Shown one piece after another: positions 12,060 through 23,095 of a stretch of 64,000 bases of DNA; position 1 is the stretch's first letter; every line of letters begins with the position of its first letter. A program made the translations under genes and the position numbers. The notes below the pieces were generated by a model. The model was not told the DNA's origin and made no database searches. It saw nothing but the letters and a program-made list of their open reading frames with translations. This stretch comes from Lactarius indigo (Eukaryota > Basidiomycota > Agaricomycetes > Russulales > Russulaceae): NCBI GenBank assembly GCA_025766275.1, contig JAFKAC010000030.1, positions 620,001 through 684,000 on the forward strand. Direction: 5' to 3'.

Positions 12060-12360
12060 AATAAGCTTCAAATCACACACTAAGGACCCAGAGTTCTCAG
12101 GGATTGTCTCAGGGGTGCCCCTCGTTGGGCAGACCAGAAGCGGGACATGTATCATATGTCCAGTCTATTTGGCAAGAGCTCGTGGTCGAAGTGGCATGTG
12201 AGGGCGAAGAGACATCTTCTCCGTATACTTGGCAATGCCAAGGATCTAGGTGAGAGCACTGACTGCAACGATCGCCCCTGATGCTCTCGCTAGTATCTCA
12301 TGAAAGAGACTTAGACGCCCATAGATTTCCTTAGAAACGAAAAAATCCCTCGTGTGGAGT
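12060..12360 (+). pseudogene. second decayed 5' fragment of an eIF3m gene
   Basis: This fragment lies just upstream of D3, in the place the real eIF3m gene holds upstream of D5. GGGCAGACCAGAAGCGGGAC and TATGTCCAGTCTATTTGGCA (12127-12175) match eIF3m exon 2, followed by GCTCGTGGTCGAAG and, near 12230-12262, AATGCCAAGGATCTAGGTGAG and GCACTGACTGC. TAGACGCCCAT and TCCTTAGAAACGAAAAAA (12311-12345) match exon 3. The frame is destroyed. Positions 11919-12059, between it and the D3 start, would hold the D3 promoter. Confidence 0.65.
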
Positions 12361-12904
12361 TACACAGTCGGTCAAGGTTGGCGTGGTTCAGGAGTTCCGA
12401 GTTGGGTGGCACTTCGAGTGGCGGTCCGGTTTCCGGCTAGTTGTTTTGGACACAGCGCCTTTGCACAGCACAGCCCTTGTCACAGCACACTCACAGCACG
12501 TCACAATACAGTACCCCGCGTCAATGGTCTTTCGGCGAAAAAAGCTGTGAAAAAAAACCAACTCAGACATAAAATTCGCACAACTGGAGGATAATGACAA
12601 AGGACCATGGGAAAATTAATTCTTGCCACCATATGGAAACATTTTAGCAAGCGTTTGAGTGTTTTTCTCATGAAAAGACTGCTCCCGTATAGCTGGCAGG
12701 TATGGGCCAAGAGGAAGGTCGAGACTCCACATTTCCCCGCTCTACTCGATTTTTACGCATATTTTCCCACAATACCATGTCATAGGACAGTATATAGTAT
12801 ATGCAGGACGAGAAAAGTATCAAATAGTACCAGTATGGTGGTATTGAGAACCCAGCAGGATTACATACCCTATCCCACACGCGGATATAAGAGATTGGGA
12901 GTCC
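12361..12904. other. spacer; 3' flank of pseudogene D4
   Basis: No gene is supported up to about 12740. From 12740 to 12904 the sequence follows the D5 3' flank (15485-15645): TTTTTACGCATATTTTCCC, GTATATA, AGAAAAGTATCAAATAGTA, ACCCAGCAGGA and AAGAGATTGGGAG. It marks where D4 once ended. Confidence 0.45.
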
Positions 12905-14605
12905 CGTTAATCGATGTCATACAGCTAACGCGAAGGATGTGAAGGATGATCGCCTGTATGGTCGGTACTAAGAGAGCACCATAAAGAATCTGCCACATCA
13001 GGTACAGAAGTAGATGGCAGCCATGGATGAGACGCGCCGGGAGCAGAAGGATGTTGTAGCGGCGAATATGATTCGGGTGAAGATGCATGGTCAGGTCCAG
13101 TCGTGTGAGGTTCTAAAGACGACTATGGACCCATTGGGAGTATAGTATCGAGAACCAGTGGGAAAAGGCGGCGACGAAACGTTTAGAACATCCGAAAAAG
13201 TGCCGACGTCTGCGAGGTGCTGAACAGCAACAGCACCAGGTGAGGAGCTTGAAACCAATGAGGTACGATCAAGCGTGGATGCCAAAGGTTCCGAGATGGA
13301 GAGGGCGACTGACTGTTCTTGTGGATGTGCCGTCTTGCACCATATGAACAGTGACGGGATCCTGGGAAGTGACAAGAATGCCAAGGCTTTCTCAATGGCT
13401 GTCTTATGAGCGGGGTATGACCCTGGGAAATATATATCGCTGTCAAGCGGTGGGGGCTGGCAAGGGAAACCGGGAGAAGCGTAGCACTACAATGGAAGAT
13501 AGTGCTAACAAAGGTTGTGGAGGCAGAGTCGCTGTAGCATGATGTGTGAGGTGCGGAATCCGGATGACGGTCAGGGACATTGCATAACGGATATCAAGAT
13601 GGTAAAGAATCGTGTTGTGTCGGAATCTGTATTTTGATGTAGAGTGATGAAAATAGCACGAATCGGCCTGAGGACATACCATGCGATCCTCGGACCATGA
13701 CCAGTCTGGGCATTGAGGATGATTTGATTCCAGAACTCGTGCTGCAGTTCAGACGACGTGTCTCGCACATCGAATTTGGAAGCTGCTTCTAGAATTTCGG
13801 AGAACTCATCCTCTGGTCACCGCTGCTTCCAATAATAGCTAGATTGCTGACGAGCGAGGTGGATCAAGATGGCAGGTGACAGGTTCTCACCATATGTAGT
13901 GAAGTCAGGGAGGACAGATTTCGGGACGCCTATACCATTGGAGGCGAGACTAAACCAAAAGTCATCGCGCCCTTGTGCCATTGCGACAATACTAGTAAAT
14001 ATGGCTTGTGTAGGAGTGCGAGAATGCGCGACTAAGTACACAGTAAGTAAAAGTACCATAAGACGGAATAGAGTAAACTACTAACCTCAGCTGTTTGGGA
14101 GAAAAAGCTGGGGTTGTACTACGTGAGCTGCGAAGTATTTGTGTAGGGGAAAATTATTTTTATAGAGTAGATTTTGAGTCCGCGGTCGAGCAACTGAGCC
14201 CGACCTAACTGTTGCCGGTCCAGCCGGCCCGAGACTGTCCGACGCTGGTGCGTCGTGTGTGGCTGAACACTCCAACAGCTTGTACAACCAACGGAGTTTT
14301 TTTGGTCTCCGTCATCGTCTCAACTTCTCATGACACAGCCAAATTTGGTGGTTTGCAGTCCCCTATATCGGTCTTGAGACACGACTCTATGGAGGATGTA
14401 TCAATGTGTATAAGGAATTTCTGCCGGATCAAGGGCTTTCGCGCAGAATTTGGCTCGTCGGCCCTTGCGTCGGCCTTTGACAGGTTCTGGAAACAAATCG
14501 GACGAGAATGTGCAGCCAAGCGGTCCCTCGAAAAAGCTCTCACTCTTCCACCCCAACCCTTGCACCGGCCTTCTTCACTGGGTAGTAGAACCGCTCGAGT
14601 GCCCG
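12905..14605 (-). pseudogene. DUF6535-family gene D4, heavily decayed
   Basis: Pieces appear in the correct order but in changing frames. 14605-14430 matches the region around GLPGF in D2. RRAKFCAKALDPAEIPYTH lies at about 14465-14405. 14059-13817 carries RDDFWFSLASNGIGVPKSV and GENLSPAILIHLARQQ. 13768-13571 carries DTSSELQHEFWNQIIL and LRPIRAIFITLHQNTD. 13384-13091 is Ser/Pro-rich tail with VAVQHLADVGTFSDVL. The whole membrane domain and first exons are missing. Positions 14060-14290 look like inserted foreign sequence. No functional product is possible. Confidence 0.7.
14060..14290. other. insertion of unknown origin within D4
   Basis: About 230 bases separate two stretches that are adjacent in intact paralogues (TTKFG... 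and the RDDSWF region). The inserted DNA matches nothing else I can see in the window, is AT-rich in its middle (AAAATTATTTTTATAGAG), and contains no open frame. Its exact ends cannot be fixed because D4 is so decayed; no clear terminal repeats were found. Confidence 0.35.
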
Positions 14606-15652
14606 TGATCCACACTTAGTTAGCATATATGCCATTCTTTGCGAATCGCTTACCTTGGCTTTCCGCGGGAGCATGCCCGTGTGGCGCTGGTTGAGGAAGC
14701 GCGGCCCGGGAGACTGGGGGAAGAAACCGGCGCAAAGGCACGGGGAGAGAGGAAGCAGAAAAAACGCGTAGCATTTCTAGATCGTTGGAGGTATACGGGG
14801 AGTAGCGAGAAATGGAAAGTGCATGTACATGGAGACGAATGACTAGATAGATGAGCGAGGGGCTGGTAGAGACTAGGCGGAAGCACGAAGTGCTTCTCGA
14901 TCGAAAAAAAACAGATGTTTGTGTCCGAGGCGAGGTCACGACGTTCGGGTGAGAAAAACCCGAGATGCGCCAAAGAGTGAAGGGTGAAAAAACGCTGTTT
15001 CGTCGACCTTTTGGTGTTTTCAATACATCAGGGTGCAGCGGGCGGGAGAAATAAAAAGACATGGTTCTTTGATCCGGCTGGGAATATGGGTGGACAGTTG
15101 GCGGCACAGAGGAAAAGGAATGAGCACGTGCCACTGGCACCCGCGCAACGACTATGCTCGCCACTGGAACTGGGAACACTGGAACTTGCACTTGCTAATC
15201 TACTAGGTAAACACTAAGAGCATCCTTTAAGAGTATCATGTAACTTCATACTTCCCTCCTGCGACTTCTTTTTCGTTTCAATCGACGCTACCTAGGTGAT
15301 TTCCATGATGACTTCGCCGCCGCTCTTGACAAGAGAACCAAGCAGCCGGTTTTCGCAAAAGCTACAGTGCTGTAGAAATAGAGGTCGGTACCCAGGTGGA
15401 TGCAGAAGTTTCTGCGTCACAGCCAGGTACGCTCACCAGTCCGCGCGGCAAGGGACGGTTGAGGTGTTTCCTTGCTTTACTTGAGTTTACGCATTTTTCG
15501 CCACATTATTAGCACCGCGTAATGGGTCGGTATATACACGACATGAGAAAGTATTAAATCGTAACAGTACGAGCACGCAGATATCAAAAACCCAACAGGA
15601 AGGTATATCCTATCGTACAGAGACATCTAAAAGATTGGGAGACTCGGACGCG
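14606..15652. other. spacer between D4 and D5, with D5 3' flank
   Basis: A minus-strand open frame at 15191-14616 (191 codons) is the longest here. It is rich in Ser, Arg and Pro with no recognisable domain, and is probably chance. Positions 15485-15652 form the conserved 3' flank also seen after D1 and D4. Nothing else is recognised. Confidence 0.35.
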
Positions 15653-18363
15653 TTAAACAATATCATATGAGCAATGCGAAGGGTGCGAAGGATGATCTGT
15701 AGGCTTAGAAATTTGCTCCTGCAGTGAACGACACGAAATGACTACGCCAGAGTCAGTAATTGACGACAATAACGGGGATTGTGGTGGAAAATCTGGGGTA
15801 GCCCTAGTGATTGCGTGGACTGCGCGAATCACCGAGGGGGGGTCAATTGCGTCCTTTTCCTCGTGCAAACTAGGCTCCTTGCTACCATCGCCCCTGCCAG
15901 CAGCTCCTAGATCAGGTGCAGAAGTCAGCCCTGAAGGAGCTCCAGGAGTAGTAATTGTTATCGAGCGATGAGATTCCACTAGGCGAGATGGTGAGAGGAC
16001 GGATTGAGTCATGGGCGGATGTGAATGGCCTGTAGGAAGTATATTGTCAAGAGCTGAATTAAAAGAAGCCAAAGACGGGAGGTTTGGAGCACAGGAGGGC
16101 GTCAGAAGGTCTGCGTTGTGCTGGGGGGAAACGGCAGCGGGACCGGAAGCAGAGGTGGGAGGAGGGGCGGACGGGGAAGTTTTGGGGTAGGGCACTGTTA
16201 TATCTGAGGTGGCAGGAACGGGAAGGCTTTTGTCGACATGAAGTAAGACAGGCTTGGACGAGGAAGGCGTATTGGAACAGACAGGAGAAGTAGGGGGAAG
16301 AACAACATTGTCATGTGGGGGGGTAGCGCAAGTAAGAGTCGTAGAAGAGGAATCATCGTGAATGTGAGGCGACGCGCCCGGATGATGACCAGGGATATCG
16401 CACAATGGATACGAGGCTGGGTCAGACAGAATCCTGGCCCGGTCGCTAGTGGTTGCGGAGAATCTTGTCGGGGCTGCATTAATACCTCGATGTAGAGCGA
16501 GGTAAAGGTTGCGAATCGGTGCCAGGACAGACCTCGCGATCGTCGGATCGTTGCGGTCACGCTGCGCTTTGAGAACGATTTGATCCCAGAGGGCACAGAA
16601 CTCGTGCTGCAGTTCGGGTAACGTATTTTGTACATCGAATTTGGAAGCTGCGTTTAGAATCTCCGGGAACTTATCCCTCCGGTAGGACGAAATCCGGTAA
16701 TGACTAAATTGCTGGCGAGTGATGTGAATCAAGATGGCAAGTGACAGGCTGTCACCCTTGCTGCTGTAGTCTCGGAGGACAGTTTCCGGGACGCCTAATT
16801 CATTGGAGGCGAAATTAAACCAGGAGTCATCGCGCTGTGGCGCCAGTGCGAGAATTTTGGAGACTATAGCTTCTGCAAACGCAACGGTAATTGGGTCCCC
16901 GATATTGCACCAGTCCCTCACAATCCGCACAATTTCGGGGAGCAGACTGCTCTGTCGGTAGTCGAACAAAATTTTGTCAAGGATTATCAGCGCCTTGTGA
17001 GTGTATATTGGATCGATGGCCTTAGCGCATATTATCGCTCTCCGCTTTTTGTCGCGATCAGAGAGTAAATGGGATGAGAATGTGCGGTTGAACAGCCCTA
17101 TCAATCCCGTTGAAAGCTTCTCCAGTTCCTCTAAGTTGAGACTGAGCAAGGGGTCGCTGATAACTTCCGAGGTGCGGAAGCCAGGTAAGCCGGAAAAGAA
17201 GCGCTCCAGTTCTTTGTCTTCGTCCAAGATTTCAAATGTCCACATAAACGCGCGAGAATCAATCTCCGACGATGCGTTAAGAGCAGTTTCCTCGGTTTTC
17301 TTCTGCATGCCCTGCATAACCAATTTGCGACAACCCTCCTCCCAACGACGAAAGAGCGCGAAGGCTTTACTACCACGGCGTGTAACCCTCCGAATAGCTC
17401 GAAATGCGACAAATGACATCCCAGTGACAATGTGCCACATTGCCAATAAGAGGGGGGTGTGGTATGGGCTGTCGTGACAGAAGATCGGCATGATCGTGAT
17501 GCATGCGTAGAAAACTGTGCCACCGCAAACCCACGCCAGCACCAAACTGAAAATGGTGCGGTTGACGCTGGATAGGAACATGACTAGGCCGACAAAGAAC
17601 AGAAACAGGGAAACGTGGAGAAGCGTGGGCAATGCTTCTACGGCCCACGGAAGAAGAAACTTGTCGACGCCTTCGGCAAAGAATGCACGGATCCGCGCTC
17701 GTTTATGTAGACTGCAACGTAGCTGGGTGACCTTGAGGTATCGTCGTGCCCATTGCTGTAGCAACGTCGCGAGCAGAGCGCAGGTAAGACTGATCACCAA
17801 GCTCAAGAACCAAAGTGTGTTCACCCAAACGGCGATTTTTGGTGCGGAGAATGTGGGCGGGGAAGAAGGGAGAGAACTTGGAATATTTGTTCGATTTGGG
17901 TCGGCAACGGCCTGATAGATGTTGGCAAGGTAGAAGTTGGACGAGTCCTGTGCGTTTGGTCGAATGTCCTGAATGGACACCGAGATCAACGACGCGACAG
18001 CGGCAGAGAATAAACCGGTCTATTACTGTTGAGTGAGCGCAAGGCACGGGATTAGGAGATAGAGAGACCCACAAATATAAGGATTCCATCGGCGTCCTCT
18101 TTCCAGTTTTCGGCCATCTTCTTGTCTTCTGCCAAAGCCATATCCAAATACATAGAAAAAATAGGACCGGACCCGTCGACAAAGTCAGACGCTCCCCGCG
18201 GCGATTGAGTCGGTGTAGACTGGGGCGGATACTGGTGGCCACCTACGGAAGCGGCATTGGTAGGTAAGAACGGTGAGAATAGAGCCAAATAGGATTAAGG
18301 TACTTGTGCCTGGGGGTGTACCTGCTTCTGGTACGCTGATATTTCGGGAGGAGTTCGTGTCAT
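15653..18363 (-). CDS. DUF6535 domain membrane protein D5
   Basis: Exon 3 (18019-15653) is fully open for 788 residues. It begins TGLFSAAVASLISVSIQDIR and carries the membrane helices (WVNTLWFLSLVISLTCAL, LLHVSLFLFFVGLVMFL, HIVTGMSFVAFRAI), the soluble part (RAIICAKAIDPIYTHK, GDSLSLAILIHITRQQF) and a long Ser/Pro-rich tail ending HPSHCSYDIV like D2. Exon 2 (18242-18073) is also intact (GSGPIFSMYLDMALAEDKK). The first exon is the problem. ATG 18363 corresponds to the D2/D3 start, but the following sequence has one base less than D2, so the normal donor phase no longer joins exon 2 in frame. Either another start is used or the gene has begun to decay. Its 5' end faces the eIF3m gene. Confidence 0.7.
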
Positions 18364-19019
18364 TGAAGAATATGGTTATGGAGATCACAATGTAATAGTG
18401 GGGTGGAATGAGTAAAGATTGACCACCCCTTGGCTAGTAGTAAAATAGCAAAAGTACCACTAGGCAATACAAGAGACCAACCGTCGAGCCGCGGGCGCTC
18501 GATTCCCAGTCGTTTTTTTCTGCGCTTCCGTAAGTGTTGGACGGAAAAAAACAAAGGAGGTGAACCTGACGTGAAGACGTCTCCTATCCATGTGATTGTT
18601 CCCTAGCAGCTGGACATTGTCACAAAAAACGACGACGTATAATATTGACAGCAGCGTTGTCGATTGGCCCTGCAATGGCGTCAGTAGTATCTCCGTTTGG
18701 TTCTCTTGAAGACATCATGGTCTAGGTCCTACCATGGGCCGTACAGACAAAGACGCCGCCGACTCGGAACCTCAGACCTGGAGACGATCTTACGTTTTGG
18801 ACTCTGTCATGGCTGTAATAATGTCTGAGACATTCACAGGAGTCACTGTCTGAGAGAGGCCAATTGTCCAGGGCACAGAAGTTGATCAAGAATCGACACA
18901 ACGGAAACTGTATACTATATGCTGTGATTGGCGGGATGAAGACGGCATTGTTTGGCATTGTTGTGTCGAGATGAGATTCTCTCACTGAAGATTGCCGTCA
19001 CCCGCAACCGCAACAAAAA
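18364..19019. promoter_or_regulatory. divergent intergenic region between D5 and eIF3m
   Basis: These 656 bases separate two starts that point away from each other, so they should hold both promoters. Pyrimidine-poor, AC-rich sequence (CAACCGCAACAAAAA) runs straight into the eIF3m ATG. No clear TATA box stands out. The region is not a repeat of other parts of the window. Confidence 0.4.
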
Positions 19020-20644
19020 ATGGCAAAAACAGACGCCATCGCAATTTTTGCGGAGGGTACTTTCGAAGACCAAGTGCGTGGATATATAGTCTCCCTGTAC
19101 CTAATTCATGGCGAAGCGTAGATCGCCGAGCTTGCGGGGTACATCTCATTAAGCAGACCAGAACCGGAACGTGCACCTTATGTCCAGTCGATTCGACAGA
19201 AACTCGAGGTCGAAGAGGGTCAGACACCTCTATCTGATGATGTTTCACGGAGAAGAGAGGTATTATCTGTCGTATTTGGGGACGTCAAGGGGCTAGGCGA
19301 GGGTACTGACCGCGGTGCGTGCCAACTTTTTCTCCCTTGACACTCTCGTCTCACTACCATCTCGCAACAGAGATCGAAGGATTCTTCAATCTTCTATACG
19401 CCCATCTATTAAACCTATGGCCTATCGATTCTCCAGAAACAAAAAAGCATGTGACTGACCTCTTACCTATCGTCACATCCGCGTCTGCAGAGCCTGCGAT
19501 CAAGTACCGCATGTGTGTCTCCGCCTCTCCACCTCTCTGTGATACCTCATAGACCTCATTGCCTACCCACTAAAGTTTGACAAACTTCTTCAATACGCTC
19601 CCACGACAATCTTCCCTCCGTCTCCCGGTCTACAACGCGCTCCTAGACCTCGCCAGCACGAATGACGAGCTGCACGTGCTGCAAGTCTCCCGCACCGACG
19701 TCGAGCAGTGGATAAAGGAGTGGGAGATCACGCCGTCAGAGAAGAGCACATTCTTAGAGCGCCTCGTCGATGTCTTTTCCAAAGCGGGCCAGCGGTACGT
19801 CCCCCGCCTTTCTCTCCCGCTTCACTTGCTGACGTGGTCCATGTGCAGAGACACTGCCTACCACTACAAGCTCGCGCATGTCCGCTCGCTAGACCCCACA
19901 TCGCAGGCGACACGGCTCGTCGCGCTCGACGCAATCGCCACTGCCCTATCCGATCCGACCATCTTCGACTTTGACCCGCTCTTCAAGCTCGACGCAGTCC
20001 TCGCCGCGCAGGCGCACCCGCTCTTCGCGCTTCTCCGGATATTCCTCAGTAGCGGGCCGGACGAGTTGCACGCCTGGCAGAACGCGCACGCAAGCACCGC
20101 CGGGGAATTCAGTACGTGTCTCATATCAAACGCGCGGTTCTCTAATGACAGTGAAAAACGCAGGTTTGGACGCCGCACAGCTCGAGCGCAAAATCCGCCT
20201 GCTCGCCCTCGCCGACCTCGGTTTCCAAAATATCGGGCAGGACCTGCGCTACGCGCAAGTAGCCACTGCGCTGCAGGTGCCCGTGACCCAAGTCGAGCGT
20301 TGGGTCATCGACGGTGAGCTTTCTCCTCCCCCCTTGGATACCTTCGAACAAACGCTGTTATAAATCAAGCGATCCGCGCCGGGTTGTTAACGGCTAAGCT
20401 CGCGCAGCCTGCGCAGACGTTGCGGGTGACACGCGCCGCCGCACGTGTATTCGGTCCACAGGAGTGGGCTCTGTTGGTCAAGCGCCTCGCGGGGTGGCGC
20501 GCGGGACTCGCCGGCGTGCTCGATGTTGTCGCTGCTGCCCGGCGCCGTAACGAGGCTGTCACGGTGGCGGTGGCGCCGAACGAGAAGCAGACTGAGACTC
20601 CTGCGGAGACAGACGCCACGGCGGCCGTGGAGGCTACTGCGTGA
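19020..20644 (+). CDS. eukaryotic translation initiation factor 3 subunit M (eIF3m)
   Basis: PCI-domain subunit of the eIF3 complex, which acts in the cytoplasm on the 40S ribosomal subunit during translation initiation. Seven exons join in frame to 431 residues: 19020-19073, 19122-19314, 19371-19512, 19576-19794, 19849-20111, 20164-20313 and 20370-20644. This length is usual for the family. Recognisable parts are the N-terminus MAKTDAIAIFAEGTFEDQ, GFFNLLYAHLLNLWPIDSPE, IKYRILTNFFNTLPR, the helical repeats (LLDLASTNDELHVLQVSR), and a C-terminal PCI/winged-helix part with YAQVATALQVPVTQVERWVI. The start is fixed by the conserved N-terminus. The tail is Ala/Thr-rich. Introns are 48-63 bp except where noted in the exon list. 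The gene converges on DUF2009 at 20905. Two decayed copies of its 5' half lie at 905 and 12060. Confidence 0.93.
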
Positions 20645-20904
20645 TGTACACGTACCTCGCTACTTGACATTTGTACGTTCGGGAAGTCAGCCATCAGTAG
20701 CAGTAGTTGGCGCGATGGCCAGAAAAAATGTCCTTCTATCATTGCAATGGGACGATATAGTTGATCCAAGGGTCTAATATGCGCTGATATCCGATATCCG
20801 GTGTACTATGATATGAGGGAGTCATCCCGCATTATGGTGAGAGGCAAGGCCTTCCGCAACCCGTCTACTAGTAGCCACCATCCGTCTCGTCACTCCAGTT
20901 GCGC

Positions 20905-23095
20905 CTACCACTCGCCATCGAATCCGTTGAACCCTTTCGGAAAGTGAGCAATGGGAGCAGGAATGGTGTATGGGGGTGACGTACCGGTAAGCAAGAACAC
21001 GTGGAAGTACCGCTTCTTCTCGAGCGACGAGCACCAGTTCCACGCGCTGGTGAGGCGTCCGTCGATGCAGCTCCCCGCGTCATAGAAATTATCCGCGCCG
21101 CTCCCGTCGAACGCATGGCGGAAAAAGTCGCCAAGGATATCGAGGTAGAGCGCGTCGAGCGAGCCAAACTCCGCGTCGATGTATGCGCGCAGCGCGGGCG
21201 TGCCGTACAGCGTCGGCAGCTGCGCGAGCGTATTGCATATTGGGAGGAGGATGCGGTAGATCTGCGAGTACTTGTCTGCGCGCGGTCAGCAAGCCATCCA
21301 TCTCGACGGGAAAACACGCGCGCTTACCGATGAACATGAGCGCGTTGGGCACGTTGTGGTCGCCCATATGTATCACGGACGAGCCGACCCAGCCGCCGAG
21401 GCCCTTTTGTGTGCGATTGAGGATAGCGTGCATCATGCGGGATGTCTTGTGCGCTGCCTGTACGCGGTTCAGGCCCTGGCCCGTGTCGCGCAGGCGGTAC
21501 GAGACCGTCTCGGAGAGCAGGTCCTGCTCGGTGAGCGACCAGAGGTGGAACATGTCTATTCGGTGCATGAGCATATACGAATATCGGGCGGAGAGAGGGA
21601 GCGCACCGTGCAGGATTTCGCGCCATAGCGCCAGACTCTGCATCACGTAGGCATATTGCCGCGCGTGGTCGTGCGAGAGCCGCGAACCGCCGCGCCCGCT
21701 CCGGATGGCGAGGCTGTCTGCAGACTTCTTGTCCCGCACCTGCGTCGGGTGGAAGTACTGCTGCAGGTACCCGATCATCCGATCGCACGGGTCGCGGTTC
21801 GTTCGCAGGAATGCGTGGTTGTCCCCGATGCTGTACAGCGCTTGACGCACGCTCTCCTGAGAGAGCTCCGAGCCCCTGCTGTACTTGGCGGAGAGCGTCT
21901 CGATCGCGCGTTCCTTGGCCCTGATGTCACGCTGGATCTCCCGCCTGCTCCGCTTATCCGCAACGATCTCCTGCGTGGCGACCGTGATGACAGGGTCCCG
22001 AAGCAGGTCGAGCATGCCGTGTGAATCGAGAAGCTCATGCACCGTCTTGATCGGCGCGACGCAAGAGAACCCTAGCATTTCACGCACTTCGGGGCTCTGG
22101 CTGTCCTGCAAACGGCATAAGGACACGCCTCCCATATTTCTATATCTCGGAAGGGACGCACCTGCAGCAGATAGATCAACTTCCCGTAGGTCGTGCGCAT
22201 CTTGTCAGGGTTCATGATTTTGTGCCGCCGGCCCATCTCAAACATCTTCTGATAGAAGTCGGCATTGGAGGCAAAGTCGCGATCCGTGAAGAGCTCTTGA
22301 CCTTGCTTGTAATCGGCGGCTAGAACGAGTCCAGAGAGAATCGCGCAAAGTTCGCGGATCTGGTGTACGATGCGCTTGGCCTTGCTCAGGCCAAAGCCCA
22401 GGGTATCGATTTTGTCCGTGTATTCGGAGACTTGAAGCGCCGCATCGAGTAGGCGCAAGTACTTGCGCTCCCCGAGCGTTAAGCGTAGAGGTATATACTT
22501 TGATCGCTCAACGAACCATTCACCCGGGTCAGAGCCCAGAGCTGGTTGTGAGCTGAGCACGATGTCGGAGATCGGTGCGGATGGCGAGACCGTATCCACC
22601 TCTCCTTCCGCATCACCATCCTCCATCTCCACCTGTTTCGGGCGTCAGAGAAGTTTGAGAAGGATACGATGGGCGTACCTCTTGCCCATTTGGCTCGTCA
22701 TGATCCACCCCGTTCTGGGAAGATTTGCTTGGCGCCTTCTCCCCAGGTACTAGAGGCTTCGCGGTATGTTTTTTGCGGCTACCCTTTCGATGCTGTGCTG
22801 AAAAGCACACATCACAATAATCGTCCATGCATGTTTCGCAGCGCACTTCTGCAGGTTGGTCTGGAATGCGTCATCACGTAAGTGAATGGTCAGAGAAAAA
22901 TGAACGCAACCACGCACCTTCACACTCGACGCAATACCCATGTGCTGCTTCCCTCTCCGCACCCTCCTCGTCCCAGCCTTCCGGCCTAACATCTGGATGT
23001 TCCAACTTCTCGTGATCATCGCCGAGGATATTTTCTAGAGAATATAGCGGGCCATTGCTGTGAGATTCGGTCCCCGACAACCCGGAAGACGTCAT
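20905..23095 (-). CDS. UPF0652/DUF2009 protein with N-terminal B-box-like zinc finger
   Basis: Conserved eukaryotic protein of unknown biochemical role. The start at 23095 (MTSSGLSGTESHSNG) opens a short acidic leader. It is followed by a B-box-like zinc finger split by an intron: CVEC, then CETC, CDVC and H residues in SAQHRKGSRKKH. After an acidic linker (EMEDGDAEGE) comes the long DUF2009 region: EWFVERSKYIPLRLTLGERK, YTDKIDTLGFGLSKAKR, MNPDKMRTTYGKLIYLLQD, DNHAFLRTNRDPCDRMI, LTSAWNWCSSLEKKRYFHVF. The final short exon reads GFNGFDGEW before the stop at 20905-20907. There are at least six exons, with donors near 22920, 22680, 22165, 21330 and 20985. Codons are GC-rich like the neighbouring eIF3m. 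The family call rests on recalled sequence pattern; the exact exon borders near 22630-22680 are less sure. Confidence 0.85.

Noticed and set aside
14616..15191. Minus-strand frame of 191 codons between D4 and D5
   Set aside because: Biased Ser/Arg/Pro composition, no domain, no paralogue, no plausible splice context; kept only as a remark.
1999..18363. DUF6535 array as a transposon array
   Set aside because: Copies share introns, flanks and orientation, and no transposase, terminal repeats or target duplications are visible; tandem duplication is sufficient.
21324..21788. Second minus-strand frame of 154 codons within DUF2009
   Set aside because: It overlaps the DUF2009 exon in another frame and has an Arg/Ala/Pro-rich composition typical of shadow frames.
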